From positions 62,001-126,000 of the forward strand of contig JAHREJ010000005.1 of assembly GCA_021733645.1 (NCBI GenBank): a stretch of 64,000 bases of DNA, given 5' to 3'. The DNA is from Bacillus subtilis subsp. subtilis (GTDB taxonomy: Bacteria; Pseudomonadota; Gammaproteobacteria; Xanthomonadales; Xanthomonadaceae). The position numbers and the translations under genes are program-made. The notes beneath the pieces were generated by a model. The model made no database searches. It saw nothing but the letters and a program-made list of their open reading frames with translations, and was not told the origin of the DNA. Below are positions 26,812-35,791 of the stretch, one piece after another. Position 1 is the stretch's first letter, and each line of letters begins with the position of its first letter.

Positions 26812-29415
26812 ATGTCAGCTTCCCCCCTTGTCGATCGCTGGATCGTTCTGAAGTTCGGCGGCACCTCCGTGTCGCGTCGTCACCGCTGGGACACGATCGG
26901 GACGCTGGCGAAAAAACGGGCGGAGGAAACCGGTGCGCGCGTGCTGGTGGTGGTATCGGCGCTGTCGGGGGTCACCAATGAACTCACCGCGATCGCCGAT
27001 GGCGCCGCCGACAGCCGCGACCGCGTGGCGGCGCTGCTGGCGCGCCACCGTGAATTCCTGGGAGAGCTGGCGCTGGACGCGGGCGCGCTCGACGCGCGCC
27101 TGGCCGGGCTGGCCGGACTGCTGGACGACCCACGAGCGGCCAGCCGCCCGCTGGACTGGCAGGCCGACGTGCTGGGCCAGGGCGAGCTGCTGTCTTCCAC
27201 CGTGGGCGCGGCCTACCTGCGTGCCAGCGGCCTGGATTTTGGCTGGATGGACGCGCGCCAGTGGCTGGACGCGCTGCCGCCGCAGCCCAACCAGAGCGAC
27301 TGGTCGCAGCGCCTGTCGGTGAACTGCCAATGGCGCGCCGACGCCGACTGGGCCGCCCGTTTCCGCGCCCAGCCCACCCGCATGCTGATCACCCAGGGCT
27401 TCATCTCCCGCCACGCCGATGGCGGCACCGCCATCCTCGGTCGCGGCGGTTCGGACACCTCGGCGGCATACTTCGGCGCGCTGCTCGGGGCCAGCCGCGT
27501 GGAGATCTGGACCGACGTGCCGGGCATGTTCAGCGCCAATCCGCGCGATGTGCCCGACGCGCGCCTGCTGACCCGCCTGGACTATTACGAAGCCCAGGAA
27601 ATCGCCACCACCGGCGCCAAGGTGCTGCACCCGCGTTCGATCAAGCCGTGCCGCGATGCCGGCGTGCCGATGGCGATCCTGGACACCGAACGCCCGGAAC
27701 TGCCGGGTACCAGCATCGACGGCAATGCCGCGCTGGTGCCGGGGGTCAAGGCGATCAGCCGCCGCAACGGCATCGTGCTGGTGTCCATGGAAGGTATCGG
27801 CATGTGGCAGCAGGTCGGCTTCCTGGCCGATGTGTTCGGGCTGTTCAAGAAGCACGGGCTGTCGGTGGACCTGATCGGCTCGGCCGAAACCAACGTCACC
27901 GTGTCGCTGGACCCGTCCGAGAACCTGGTCAACACCGATGTGCTGGCCGCGCTGTCGGCCGATCTGTCGCAGATCTGCAAGGTCAAGATCATCGTGCCAT
28001 GCGCGGCGATCACCCTGGTCGGGCGCGGCATGCGCTCGCTGCTGCACAAGCTGTCGGATGTGTGGGCCACCTTCGGCCGCGAACGCGTGCACATGATTTC
28101 CCAGTCGTCCAACGACTTGAACCTGACCTTCGTCATCGACGAGGCCGATGCCGATGGCCTGCTGCCGATCCTGCATGCCGAGTTGATCGACAGCGGCGCG
28201 ATGCCGGTGGAAGAAGGCGAGGTGTTCGGCCCGCGCTGGCGCGAGATCGCCGGCACCATCCGCCCGCGTGAAACCGCGTGGTGGCGGGGCCAGCGCGAGC
28301 ACCTGCTGAACCTGGCCCAGGCCGGTACGCCGCGTTATGTGTACAACCTGCCCACGGTGCGCGCCCGCGCCCGCGCGCTGACCGCGATCAAGGCGATCGA
28401 CCAGCGCTACTACGCCATCAAGGCCAACTCGCACCCGGCCATCCTGGAAGTGCTGGAGCAGGAAGGCTTCGGCCTGGAATGCGTATCGCACGGCGAGCTC
28501 AAGCACGTGTTCAACACGTTGCCGACGCTGTCGCCCCGGCGCGTGCTGTTCACCCCCAGTTTCGCGCCTCGTACCGAGTACGAAGCAGCGTTTGCGCTGG
28601 GCGTGACCGTGACCGTGGACAACGTCGAAGCGCTGCAGCGCTGGCCCGAGCTGTTCCGCAACCGTGAGCTGTGGCTGCGCGTGGACCTGGGCCGTGGTGA
28701 AGGCCACCACGCCAAGGTGCGCACCGGCGGCAAGGACTCCAAATTCGGCCTGCCGATCGCGCGCGTGGACGAGTTCGTACGCCTGGCCACCGAGCTGGGC
28801 ACCCGCGTGGTGGGCCTGCACGCCCACCTGGGCAGCGGCGTGGAAACCGCGCAGCACTGGCGCCTGATGTGCGATGAGCTGGCCGGGTTTGCGCGCCGCA
28901 TCGGCAGCGTGGAAACCATCGACATCGGCGGTGGCCTGCCCATTCCGTACAGTGCCGACGACGAGCCGTTCGACCTGGACGCCTGGGCCGTTGGCCTGGC
29001 CGAGGTCAAGGCGGTGCACCCGGCGTTCCGCCTGGCGATCGAACCGGGCCGCTTCCTGGTGGCCGAGTCCGGTGTGCTGCTGGCCCGCGTGACCCAGGTG
29101 ATCGAGAAGGACGGCGTGCGCCGGGTGGGGCTGGATGCGGGCATGAACACACTGATGCGCCCGGCCCTGTACGACGCCTGGCACGACATCGAGAACCTGA
29201 GCCGGCTGGGCGGGTATGCCGAGGCGGTGTTCGACGTGGTGGGACCGATCTGCGAATCCAGCGACGTGTTCGGCAAGCGCCGCAAGCTGCCGGTCTCCAC
29301 CGCGCCGGACGACGTGGTGCTGATCGCCGATGCCGGCGCGTACGGCTACGTCATGGCCAACACCTACAACCAGCGCGAGCTGCCGCGTGAAGACGTCATT
29401 GATGACGGTCCTTGA
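26812..29415 (+). CDS. Bifunctional aspartate kinase / diaminopimelate decarboxylase
   Basis: This 867-residue fusion carries out the first and last steps of lysine synthesis. Residues 1-460 are aspartate kinase (VLKFGGTSVSRRHRW, GRGGSDTSAAYFGALL, ACT region with VSMEGIGMWQQVGFLADVF). Residues about 490-867 are PLP-dependent diaminopimelate decarboxylase: K537 in YYAIKANSHP holds PLP, with GLHAHLGSGVE, EPGRFLVAESG, CESSDVFGKRRKLP and GAYGYVMANTYNQRE following. The fusion is typical of Xanthomonadaceae and permits coordinated lysine control through the ACT domains. I chose the ATG at 26812 by homology of the start SASPLVDRWIVLKFGG. Confidence 0.96.
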   Translation: MSASPLVDRWIVLKFGGTSVSRRHRWDTIGTLAKKRAEETGARVLVVVSALSGVTNELTAIADGAADSRDRVAALLARHREFLGELALDAGALDARLAGLAGLLDDPRAASRPLDWQADVLGQGELLSSTVGAAYLRASGLDFGWMDARQWLDALPPQPNQSDWSQRLSVNCQWRADADWAARFRAQPTRMLITQGFISRHADGGTAILGRGGSDTSAAYFGALLGASRVEIWTDVPGMFSANPRDVPDARLLTRLDYYEAQEIATTGAKVLHPRSIKPCRDAGVPMAILDTERPELPGTSIDGNAALVPGVKAISRRNGIVLVSMEGIGMWQQVGFLADVFGLFKKHGLSVDLIGSAETNVTVSLDPSENLVNTDVLAALSADLSQICKVKIIVPCAAITLVGRGMRSLLHKLSDVWATFGRERVHMISQSSNDLNLTFVIDEADADGLLPILHAELIDSGAMPVEEGEVFGPRWREIAGTIRPRETAWWRGQREHLLNLAQAGTPRYVYNLPTVRARARALTAIKAIDQRYYAIKANSHPAILEVLEQEGFGLECVSHGELKHVFNTLPTLSPRRVLFTPSFAPRTEYEAAFALGVTVTVDNVEALQRWPELFRNRELWLRVDLGRGEGHHAKVRTGGKDSKFGLPIARVDEFVRLATELGTRVVGLHAHLGSGVETAQHWRLMCDELAGFARRIGSVETIDIGGGLPIPYSADDEPFDLDAWAVGLAEVKAVHPAFRLAIEPGRFLVAESGVLLARVTQVIEKDGVRRVGLDAGMNTLMRPALYDAWHDIENLSRLGGYAEAVFDVVGPICESSDVFGKRRKLPVSTAPDDVVLIADAGAYGYVMANTYNQRELPREDVIDDGP

Positions 29416-29445
29416 TCGCGGCCTGCCGCCCACCTTTGAAGACGC

Positions 29446-29463
29446 GCCGTGCACGTGCACGGC
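29446..29463. repeat. Perfect 18-bp palindrome between lysine and murein genes
   Basis: GCCGTGCACGTGCACGGC is a perfect palindrome in the 71-bp gap between the lysine fusion gene and murL. It has no loop, so it suits a dimeric protein site or cruciform better than a terminator. Its role is unknown. Confidence 0.5.
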
Positions 29464-29486
29464 CGGCCTTGTGAACCGGATACACC

Positions 29487-30839
29487 ATGACTGCTTTCGA
29501 TAAACACCAGGTTGCCGCTTTCCGCTTCGTCCGCTGCGATTTCGCCGCGGATACCGGCGTGGCGCAGCTGGTCTACGCCTTCGACGATGGCCCCGAGCTG
29601 ATCGAGACGGTCACCATTCCCGGTGCACCGTTCGTGCTGGACGCGGCCCGCGCCGAAGCCGTGCAGCGTGCGCTGCGCCTGCTGCACCTGATCGCCGGTG
29701 TCAGCTATTACAAGGCCGGCGTCCCCGACCAGGTGCGCATCGACAGCTACCACATCGATGCGGCCACTGCGGCGCTGGTGGAAGACATCTACCTCAACGG
29801 GCTGGGCGAGTTCGCCTACCGCAACGGCTTGAACCTGCGCGGGCGCTTCCGCCTGCCGGTGGCCGCCGAAGCGTTCAGCGCAACGGCGGTGGGCCTGCGC
29901 GAGCACGCGTTGGTGGCCATTGGCGGCGGCAAGGATTCGCTGGTCAGCATCGAAGCGTTGCGCGGGTTGGGGATCGCTGAAACGGTCACCTGGATCGGTG
30001 GCTCGCAGCTGATCCGCGCGTGTGCCGAGCGTACCGGCCTGCCTACCTTGAACATCGGCCGTGCACTGGCCCCGGAACTGTTCGAGTTGAACCGCCAGGG
30101 AGCGTGGAACGGGCATATCCCGGTCACTGCGGTGAATTCGGCGATCATGGTGCTGGCCGCGCTGCTGCAGGGCGTGGACCAGGTGGTGTTCTCCAACGAG
30201 CGTTCGGCCAGCTACGGCAGCCAGATTCCCGGCACCGGCGAGGTCAACCACCAGTGGTCCAAGGGCTGGGCCTTTGAACAGGCCTTCGGCCAGTACCTGG
30301 AACAGCACGTGGCCGCCGACCTGCATTACTACTCGCTGCTGCGTCCGTTGTCGGAGCTGGCGGTGGCGCGGCAGTTCGCCCGGAGCGATTTCTACGACGC
30401 GCATTTCTCCAGCTGCAACCGCAATTTCCACATTCTGGGCGAGCGTCCGGTCAACCGTTGGTGCGGGGTGTGCCCGAAGTGCCACTTCGTGTTCCTGGCG
30501 CTGGCCCCGTTCATGCCCAAGCCCCGCCTGGTGGGCATCTTCGGACGCAATTTGCTCGATGACCTGGACCAGGCCGGCGGTTTTGATGCGCTGCTGGAAT
30601 TCCAGGACCACAAGCCGTTCGAGTGCGTGGGCGAAGGCCGCGAATCGCGCGCGGCGATGGCGGCCTTGGCCGCGCGGCCGGAATGGGCCGAAGACGCGCT
30701 GGTGAAGCGTTTCGTGGGCGAGATCCGGCCGCAGCTGGATGCCGCCGCGTTGAGCATCGATCCCTTGCTGGTGCTGGAAGGTGAACACCGCATCCCGGCG
30801 TCGATCTGGGAGCGCCTGCGTGCGAATTTCGCAGCTTGA
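29487..30839 (+). CDS. murL: UDP-MurNAc-L-Ala-L-Glu epimerase MurL
   Basis: This 450-residue protein is MurL, which uses ATP to epimerise the terminal L-glutamate of UDP-MurNAc-L-Ala-L-Glu to D-glutamate. Visible features are the PP-loop-like [15 protein letters not shown] (around residue 150), [40 protein letters not shown] (given as the conserved centre) and [27 protein letters not shown], whose cysteines are family-wide. It is encoded directly before murD2, which makes its substrate, as in Xanthomonas oryzae. The pair replaces the MurI/MurD route to D-glutamate. Confidence 0.95.
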   Translation: MTAFDKHQVAAFRFVRCDFAADTGVAQLVYAFDDGPELIETVTIPGAPFVLDAARAEAVQRALRLLHLIAGVSYYKAGVPDQVRIDSYHIDAATAALVEDIYLNGLGEFAYRNGLNLRGRFRLPVAAEAFSATAVGLREHALVAIGGGKDSLVSIEALRGLGIAETVTWIGGSQLIRACAERTGLPTLNIGRALAPELFELNRQGAWNGHIPVTAVNSAIMVLAALLQGVDQVVFSNERSASYGSQIPGTGEVNHQWSKGWAFEQAFGQYLEQHVAADLHYYSLLRPLSELAVARQFARSDFYDAHFSSCNRNFHILGERPVNRWCGVCPKCHFVFLALAPFMPKPRLVGIFGRNLLDDLDQAGGFDALLEFQDHKPFECVGEGRESRAAMAALAARPEWAEDALVKRFVGEIRPQLDAAALSIDPLLVLEGEHRIPASIWERLRANFAA

Positions 30840-32229
30840 GGGCAAGCGGGTTGCGTTGTGGGGCTGGGGACGTGAGGGGCGTGCGGCGTTCCGGGTGCTG
30901 CAGCAGCGGTTGCCCGCGCTGCCGCTGACCCTGTTCTGCCCCGACGCTGAAGCGGCCGATGCCCGTGCCGAAACCGCCGGGCAGTTGGCGGTGCGTTCGG
31001 ATGTCAGCGGTGAGGCGTTGGCCGCCTTCGAGGTGGTGATCAAATCGCCGGGCATCAGTCCGTATGGCGAGGCGGCCGTGCACGCTGCGACCGCGGGAAC
31101 CCAGTTCATCGGGGGGACGTCGCTGTGGTTTGCCGAACACGCCGACGCCCACGGCACCGTACCCAACACCGTGTGCGTGACCGGCACCAAGGGCAAGAGC
31201 ACCACGACCTCGCTGTTGGCGTACCTGCTGCGTGCCGCCGGTGCGCCCGCCGCGCTGGTGGGCAACATCGGCCTGCCGTTGCTGGAAGTGCTGGACCCGC
31301 ACCCGGCGCCGGCGTATTGGGCCGTGGAACTGTCCAGCTACCAGACCGGCGAGGTGGCACGCAGTGGCGCCCACCCGCAGGTGGCGATCGTGCTGAACCT
31401 GTTTCCCGAGCACCTGGACTGGCACGGCAGCGAAGCGCGCTATCTCCAGGACAAGCTGCGCCTGGTCACCGAGGCCCAGCCGCGCATTGCCGTGCTCAAC
31501 GCGGCCGACCCGCACCTGGCGGCGTTGTCGTTGCCGCACAGCAACGTGGTCTGGTTCAACCAGGCGCAGGGCTGGCACATGCGGGGCGAGGTGGTTTACC
31601 GCGCCGAACAGGCGGTGTTCGATACCGCCAACACGCCGCTGCCGGGCCGCCACAACCGTGGCAACCTGTGTGCGGTGCTGGCGGCCATCGAAGCACTGGG
31701 CCTGGATGCGGTGGCGCTGGCCCCGGCGGTGCAGGACTTTCGCCCGCTGCCCAACCGCCTGCAGACCCTGGGCACCCGCGATGGGCTGCGCTTTGTGAAC
31801 GACTCGATCAGCACCACGCCGCACGCCAGTCTGGCTGCGCTGGACTGCTTTGCCGGGCAGCGCATCGCACTGCTGGTGGGCGGGCATGACCGCGGCCTGG
31901 ACTGGCATGATTTCGTGCAGCACATGGCCCACGATGTGCCGCCGGTGGAGATCGTCACGATGGGCGCCAACGGCCCGCGCATCCATGCGCTGCTGCAGCC
32001 CCTGGCCGACGCGGGCCGGTTCGGCCTGCACGCCGCCGCCGATCTGCCCGAGGCGATGCAGCTGGCACGCGGCGCCTTGGGCGAACAGGGCGGCGTTGTG
32101 CTGCTGTCGCCGGGTGCGCCCAGCTATGGCGTGTACCGTGATTACGTTGCCCGCGGCCGGCATTTCGCCGAACTGGCCGGGTTCGATCCCGAGGCGATCA
32201 CCGCCATTGCCGGGATCGGGATTTCGTAG
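30820..32229 (+). CDS. murD2: UDP-MurNAc-L-Ala--L-glutamate ligase MurD2
   Basis: This 469-residue Mur ligase adds L-glutamate to UDP-MurNAc-L-Ala for MurL to epimerise. The ATP-binding loop is [35 protein letters not shown] and [18 protein letters not shown] are Mur-ligase signatures. I chose a GTG start at 30820 ([20 protein letters not shown]), overlapping the murL end by 20 bp, because this N-terminus carries the expected glycine-rich UDP-binding motif; the ATG at 30781 would overlap murL more and add unrelated residues. Its stop TAG is part of a GTAG REP palindrome. Confidence 0.94.
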   Translation: MRISQLEGKRVALWGWGREGRAAFRVLQQRLPALPLTLFCPDAEAADARAETAGQLAVRSDVSGEALAAFEVVIKSPGISPYGEAAVHAATAGTQFIGGTSLWFAEHADAHGTVPNTVCVTGTKGKSTTTSLLAYLLRAAGAPAALVGNIGLPLLEVLDPHPAPAYWAVELSSYQTGEVARSGAHPQVAIVLNLFPEHLDWHGSEARYLQDKLRLVTEAQPRIAVLNAADPHLAALSLPHSNVVWFNQAQGWHMRGEVVYRAEQAVFDTANTPLPGRHNRGNLCAVLAAIEALGLDAVALAPAVQDFRPLPNRLQTLGTRDGLRFVNDSISTTPHASLAALDCFAGQRIALLVGGHDRGLDWHDFVQHMAHDVPPVEIVTMGANGPRIHALLQPLADAGRFGLHAAADLPEAMQLARGALGEQGGVVLLSPGAPSYGVYRDYVARGRHFAELAGFDPEAITAIAGIGIS

Positions 32230-32248
32230 CCTCGACCGTGGGTCGGCT
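32226..32248 (+). repeat. SMAG-type REP overlapping the murD2 stop
   Basis: GTAGCCTCGACCGTGGGTCG folds as CCGACC-like arms (CGACC/GGTCG) with a GTAG head. The TAG of the head is the murD2 stop codon. SMAG palindromes are typical of Stenotrophomonas. Confidence 0.7.
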
Positions 32249-32374
32249 GCGCCGGCCCCACCGAAACAGGGTCTCTGGAGCAGACACGCGATGCGTGGCT
32301 GCCGTCGGCGTGGATGGCGCAGCGCGAGGCGGTGATACGTGGCATCGCCCGTCCGTCGCGAACGCGGGAGGGCG

Positions 32375-32971
32375 TCAGGCGTCGTCGTCGATGAACGCGT
32401 AATCGCCGTCGATCAACTGCTGCAGATAGGCATCGAAACTCGGCGCGATCACCAGGTAGCTGTCCGGGTCGTGCAGGTAGCGCACCACCTGGCCGATGGT
32501 GCCGCCATCGGCGGGGTCGAAATCCAGATACAGCTTGGAGGTGCCACCGTTGTTCACGCAGTGCGAGAAGCACAGGCGCTGGCCCATCGGCAGGTCGGCG
32601 TCGATGCCGGCGCCCAGGATTTCGGCGTCTTCTTCCAGCCATTCTTCGTAGATCGAGCGGATGCTCTCGCCCCAGCTGTCCCACTGCGCGGTGTCATCGA
32701 ACATCTGCTCGACCGAGCGCAGGTAGTAGGGGTACATCTCCATGTCCGAGCCGAGCATCAACACGCACACCACGCCACCGGGGTAGCGGCGGAAGTGGGT
32801 GCCATCGACCCGACCCAGCAGTTCAAGCAGGCTGGCAGGCACCTGCGGCCAGCGTTCGCGCAGGCGCTGCAGGTCCGGGGCGGTGGCCCCTTCGATCCAG
32901 GCCCACATCGGGGCCTCGTCGTCGGGCAGGCGCGGGACCAGGCCGGAAAGGAAGCGATCGACAAGCGTCAT
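32375..32971 (-). CDS. SMI1/KNR4 (SUKH) family protein
   Basis: This protein of about 198 residues matches the SMI1/KNR4 (SUKH) fold: APDLQRLRERWPQVPASLLELLGRVDG, DMEMYPYYLRSVEQMFD, LCFSHCVNNGGTSKLYLDFDP and YLVIAPSFDAYLQQLIDGDY (cited as positions 20-190). SUKH proteins often act as immunity proteins of contact-dependent or polymorphic toxins, but others are metabolic or unknown. No toxin gene lies next to it. The ATG at 32971 is preferred; 32983 is an in-frame alternative. It is divergent from the dienelactone hydrolase gene. Confidence 0.82.
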   Translation of the reverse strand: MTLVDRFLSGLVPRLPDDEAPMWAWIEGATAPDLQRLRERWPQVPASLLELLGRVDGTHFRRYPGGVVCVLMLGSDMEMYPYYLRSVEQMFDDTAQWDSWGESIRSIYEEWLEEDAEILGAGIDADLPMGQRLCFSHCVNNGGTSKLYLDFDPADGGTIGQVVRYLHDPDSYLVIAPSFDAYLQQLIDGDYAFIDDDA

Positions 32972-33075
32972 CAAGCGGGGCATCCGTGCAAAAGCGGCCC
33001 GCGAGCGTGACAGATGGGCGGGGCCTTGCGCCGGATCGGCATACACTCGGGCTTCTTTCCGGCAGGAGCAGGCGC

Positions 33076-33870
33076 ATGGGCAGGCAATGGCAGTGGGGAG
33101 TGGCGGTGCTGTTGGGCATGGCGGCGCTGCCGGCGTTGGCGGCAATGAAAACCCGGCCGGTGGAATGGACGCTGGATGGCACCACCTTCAGCGGCGTGCT
33201 GGTCTACGACGACGGCGACGCCGACAAGCGCCCCGGGCTGGTGATGGTGCCCAACTGGAAGGGCGTCAACGACTCGGCCATTGGCAAGGCCAAGCAGCTG
33301 GCCGGCGACGACTACGTGGTGCTGGTGGCCGATGTTTACGGCAAAGGTGTGCGCCCCAAGACCGACGCCGAAGCCGGACCGGTGGCCACCCGGCTGCGCA
33401 ATGACCGCCCGGTCCTGCGGGCGCGCGCGCTCAAGGCCATCGAGGTGCTCAAGGCGCAGGCGGGAAAAGCCCCGCTGGATGCCAGCCGGATCGGTGCGGT
33501 GGGCTTCTGTTTCGGCGGCACCACCGTGCTGGAAATGGCGCGGGCCGGCGCGCCGTTGGCCGGGGTGGTCAGTCTGCATGGCGGGCTGGGCTCGCCGCTG
33601 CCGGCCAAGGCCGGTGGCAGCCATCCCCCGGTGCTGGTGCTCAACGGTGCCGACGACAAGGGCGTCAGCCAGGCCGACATCGCCAGCTTCGAGCAGGAAA
33701 TGAACGCCGCCAAGGTCGACTGGGTGTTCACCAACTACAGCGGTGCGGTGCACTGCTTTGCCGAGGCCGACGCCAACAGCCCGCCGGGCTGCCTGTACAA
33801 CGAACGCGCCGCCAAGCGGGCGTGGAAGGCGCTGGATGCGTTCTTCGAGGAGCGGTTCGACACGCGTTGA
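33076..33870 (+). CDS. Secreted dienelactone hydrolase family protein
   Basis: This 264-residue alpha/beta hydrolase has a signal peptide (GVAVLLGMAALPALA, residues 8-22). The nucleophile elbow is GAVGFCFGGTTV with a cysteine nucleophile, as in dienelactone hydrolases (around residue 144); VLNGADDKGVS gives the acid and GAVHCFAEADA the histidine. It acts in the periplasm on an unknown ester or lactone. A ribosome site AGGAG lies 8 bp before the ATG at 33076. Confidence 0.92.
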   Translation: MGRQWQWGVAVLLGMAALPALAAMKTRPVEWTLDGTTFSGVLVYDDGDADKRPGLVMVPNWKGVNDSAIGKAKQLAGDDYVVLVADVYGKGVRPKTDAEAGPVATRLRNDRPVLRARALKAIEVLKAQAGKAPLDASRIGAVGFCFGGTTVLEMARAGAPLAGVVSLHGGLGSPLPAKAGGSHPPVLVLNGADDKGVSQADIASFEQEMNAAKVDWVFTNYSGAVHCFAEADANSPPGCLYNERAAKRAWKALDAFFEERFDTR

Positions 33871-33894
33871 ACCGGCGGCACCGGTATCGCCTGC

Positions 33895-33934
33895 AGAGGT
33901 AGAGGTAGAGGTAGAGGTAGAGGTAGAGGTAGAG
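33895..33934 (+). repeat. Hexanucleotide microsatellite (AGAGGT)n
   Basis: Six copies of AGAGGT are followed by AGAG, running directly into a SMAG head GTAGAG. The repeat reads as multiplication of the GTAGAG head itself. It sits 24 bp after the stop of the dienelactone hydrolase. Slippage would change copy number in phase of six bases. Confidence 0.85.
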
Positions 33935-34152
33935 CCGAGCCATGCTCGGCTGCGTTTCAACCAGCGCACACCGCGCACCGGATGCGTAATGGGCGGGCGC
34001 GGCAGGCCACGCAGGCCACGCAGGTGAGGCAGCCGAGCATGGCTCGGCTCTACCTTTGGGCTGCGCTGCGGCGGTCAGTGCGAACGCTGGACCGCGTAGC
34101 GGGCCAGGCCGCGCGGGGCGGCCACGGCATCGTTGTCGGCCAGGACGTCGAG
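33929..34152 (+). repeat. Tandem unit 1: SMAG pair plus copied ispB tail
   Basis: This unit contains a forward SMAG palindrome (33929-33951, GTAGAGCCGAGCCATGCTCG), an 80-bp spacer, a reverse SMAG (34031-34053), and a copy of the last codons of ispB (34075-34153, stop triplet TCA of the minus strand at 34075-34077). The unit is repeated at 34153 and 34386. Only the copy at 34532 belongs to a full gene. Confidence 0.85.
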
Positions 34153-34385
34153 GTAGAGCCGAGCCATGCTCGGCTGCGTTTCAACCAGCGCACACCGCGC
34201 ACCGGATGCGTAACGGGCGGGCGCGGCAGGCCACGCAGGCCACGCAGGTGAGGCGGGTGAGGCAGCCGAGCATGGCTCGGCTCTACCTTTGGGCTGCGCT
34301 GCGGCGGTCAGTGCGAACGCTGGACCGCGTAGCGGGCCAGGCCGTGCAGGGCGGCCACGGCATCGTTGTCGGCCAGGACGTCGAG
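34153..34385 (+). repeat. Tandem unit 2: SMAG pair plus copied ispB tail
   Basis: This is the same arrangement as unit 1: forward SMAG at 34153-34175, reverse SMAG at 34264-34286, and the ispB tail fragment with its stop at 34308-34310. It is nine bases longer than unit 1 because of an extra GGTGAGGCG-like insertion in the spacer before the reverse SMAG. Confidence 0.85.
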
Positions 34386-34610
34386 GTAGAGCCGAGCCAT
34401 GCTCGGCTGCGTTTCAACCAGCGCACACCGCGCGCCGGATGCGTAACCGGCGGGCGCGGCAGGCCACGCAGGTGAGGCGGGTGAGGCAGCCGAGCATAGC
34501 TCGGCTCTACCTTTGGGCTGCGCTGCGGCGGTCAGTGCGAACGCTGGACCGCGTAGCGGGCCAGGCCGCGCAGGGCGGCCACGGCATCGTTGTCGGCCAG
34601 GACGTCGAGG
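34386..34610 (+). repeat. Tandem unit 3 merging into the true ispB end
   Basis: Forward SMAG at 34386-34408, reverse SMAG at 34488-34510 (one base differs, GCATAGC), and then the genuine 3' end of ispB from 34532. The homology to units 1 and 2 stops at 34610 inside the gene, which marks the breakpoint of the duplication. Confidence 0.85.
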
Positions 34611-35530
34611 GCGCGTTCTGCGGCGTCGGCGTATTCCACGGCGCGGGCGCGGCTGTATTCCAGTCCGCCGGTGGCGTGGATGGCAGCCAGCACCTCGGGC
34701 ATGGCATCGGCGTCGCCGTTCTGCACGATCTGGCGCAGGCGCTCGCGGGTGGTTGCGTCGGAATGCGCCATGGCGTGGATCAGCGGCAGGGTCGCCTTGC
34801 CTTCGGCCAGGTCGTCGCCCAGGTTCTTGCCCAGCTCCTCGGCGTTGGCCGAGTAGTCCAGCACGTCATCGGCAATCTGGAAGGCGTAGCCCAGTGCCAT
34901 GCCGTAGTCGTACAGCGCCTGCTGGGTGGCTTCCTCAACCCCGCTGGCCAGTGCGCCCAGGCGGGTGCCGGCGGCGAACAGCACCGCGGTCTTGCGCTCG
35001 ATCACGCGCAGGTAAGCGGCTTCGTCGGTATCGGGGTTGTGAACGTGCAGCAGCTGCAGCACTTCGCCTTCGGCGATGCGGTTGGTGGTGTCGGCCAGGA
35101 TCCGCATGACCGGCATGCGGTCCAGTTCCACCATCAGCTGGAAGCTGCGCGAGTACAGGAAATCGCCGACCAGCACGCTGGGGGCGTTGCCCCACAAGGC
35201 ATTGGCAGTGCTGCGGCCGCGCCGCAGGCTGGATTCGTCCACCACGTCGTCGTGCAGCAAAGTGGAGGTGTGGATGAACTCGATGATCGCCGCCAGCTGG
35301 TGGTGCTCGGGGCCGGCCTGGCCGACCGCGTGGCCGGCCAGCATGACCAGCATCGGCCGCAGGCGCTTGCCGCCGGCGGAGATGATGTGGTCGGCGATCT
35401 GGTTGATCAGCACGACATCGGAGGACAGTCGGCGGCGAATCAACGCATCGACGGCCGCCATGTCGGGCGCGGCGAGCGTCTGGATCTGGGGCAGGCCCAG
35501 CGCGGGGCGGGTGTCTTCGGTGATGGTCAT
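34532..35530 (-). CDS. ispB: Octaprenyl/polyprenyl diphosphate synthase
   Basis: This 332-residue trans-prenyl synthase extends farnesyl diphosphate to make the ubiquinone side chain. The two Asp-rich metal motifs are LLHDDVVDESSLRRG (around residue 95) and QIADDVLDY (around residue 220); GGKRLRPMLVML binds the homoallylic substrate. The chain length (octaprenyl) is inferred from the ubiquinone-8 of this family of bacteria. Its last 79 bp, coding for ALRGLARYAVQRSH, has been copied twice downstream with REP sequences. Confidence 0.94.
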   Translation of the reverse strand: MTITEDTRPALGLPQIQTLAAPDMAAVDALIRRRLSSDVVLINQIADHIISAGGKRLRPMLVMLAGHAVGQAGPEHHQLAAIIEFIHTSTLLHDDVVDESSLRRGRSTANALWGNAPSVLVGDFLYSRSFQLMVELDRMPVMRILADTTNRIAEGEVLQLLHVHNPDTDEAAYLRVIERKTAVLFAAGTRLGALASGVEEATQQALYDYGMALGYAFQIADDVLDYSANAEELGKNLGDDLAEGKATLPLIHAMAHSDATTRERLRQIVQNGDADAMPEVLAAIHATGGLEYSRARAVEYADAAERALDVLADNDAVAALRGLARYAVQRSH

Positions 35531-35682
35531 GCGTTCTGACTTTCAGGCTTGACCTGAATTATAGGCGGTGCGGTGGTATTCCGCCCGCGAAGGCGGTTCC
35601 CGACGATCGCCGGGCGGGCGGGTGGTCCGCTGGCGCCCCCTGCCGGCGGTGCGCCGGGGTGGGCCCGCACGGCCGTTCAGCG

Positions 35683-35696
35683 TGAATACGTATGCA
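35683..35696 (+). promoter_or_regulatory. LacI-type operator before the alpha-glucosidase
   Basis: TGAATACGTATGCA is a near-perfect palindrome centred on ACGT. Identical or complementary copies lie before the TonB receptor (40764) and in the GH97/glycosidase divergent region (43025). Here it is 96 bp upstream of the GH13 start. A LacI-family repressor encoded at 57945 is the likely binder. Confidence 0.75.
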
Positions 35697-35791
35697 TGCA
35701 GCGCCATCGTCCTGGGTGCAGGGATAAGCTTGTCGGGTTCGTAATGGCACCGCTTTGACCGGTGCCTTGGAAGCCCGGAGGGGGGCCCTCG

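Noticed and set aside
26815-29460. Very long minus-strand open frame opposite the lysine fusion gene
   Set aside because: It is His/Gln/Arg/Val-rich without any family motif and mirrors the codon bias of the strong gene on the plus strand; a shadow of high GC content.
33728-33943. Open frame with a Leu-Tyr repeat on the minus strand
   Set aside because: It only translates the hexanucleotide microsatellite; no promoter or ribosome site.
33929-34610. Tandem array as CRISPR or minisatellite gene
   Set aside because: Units contain paired SMAG palindromes and a tail of ispB; open frames through it repeat the same Arg-rich shadow and have no start signal.
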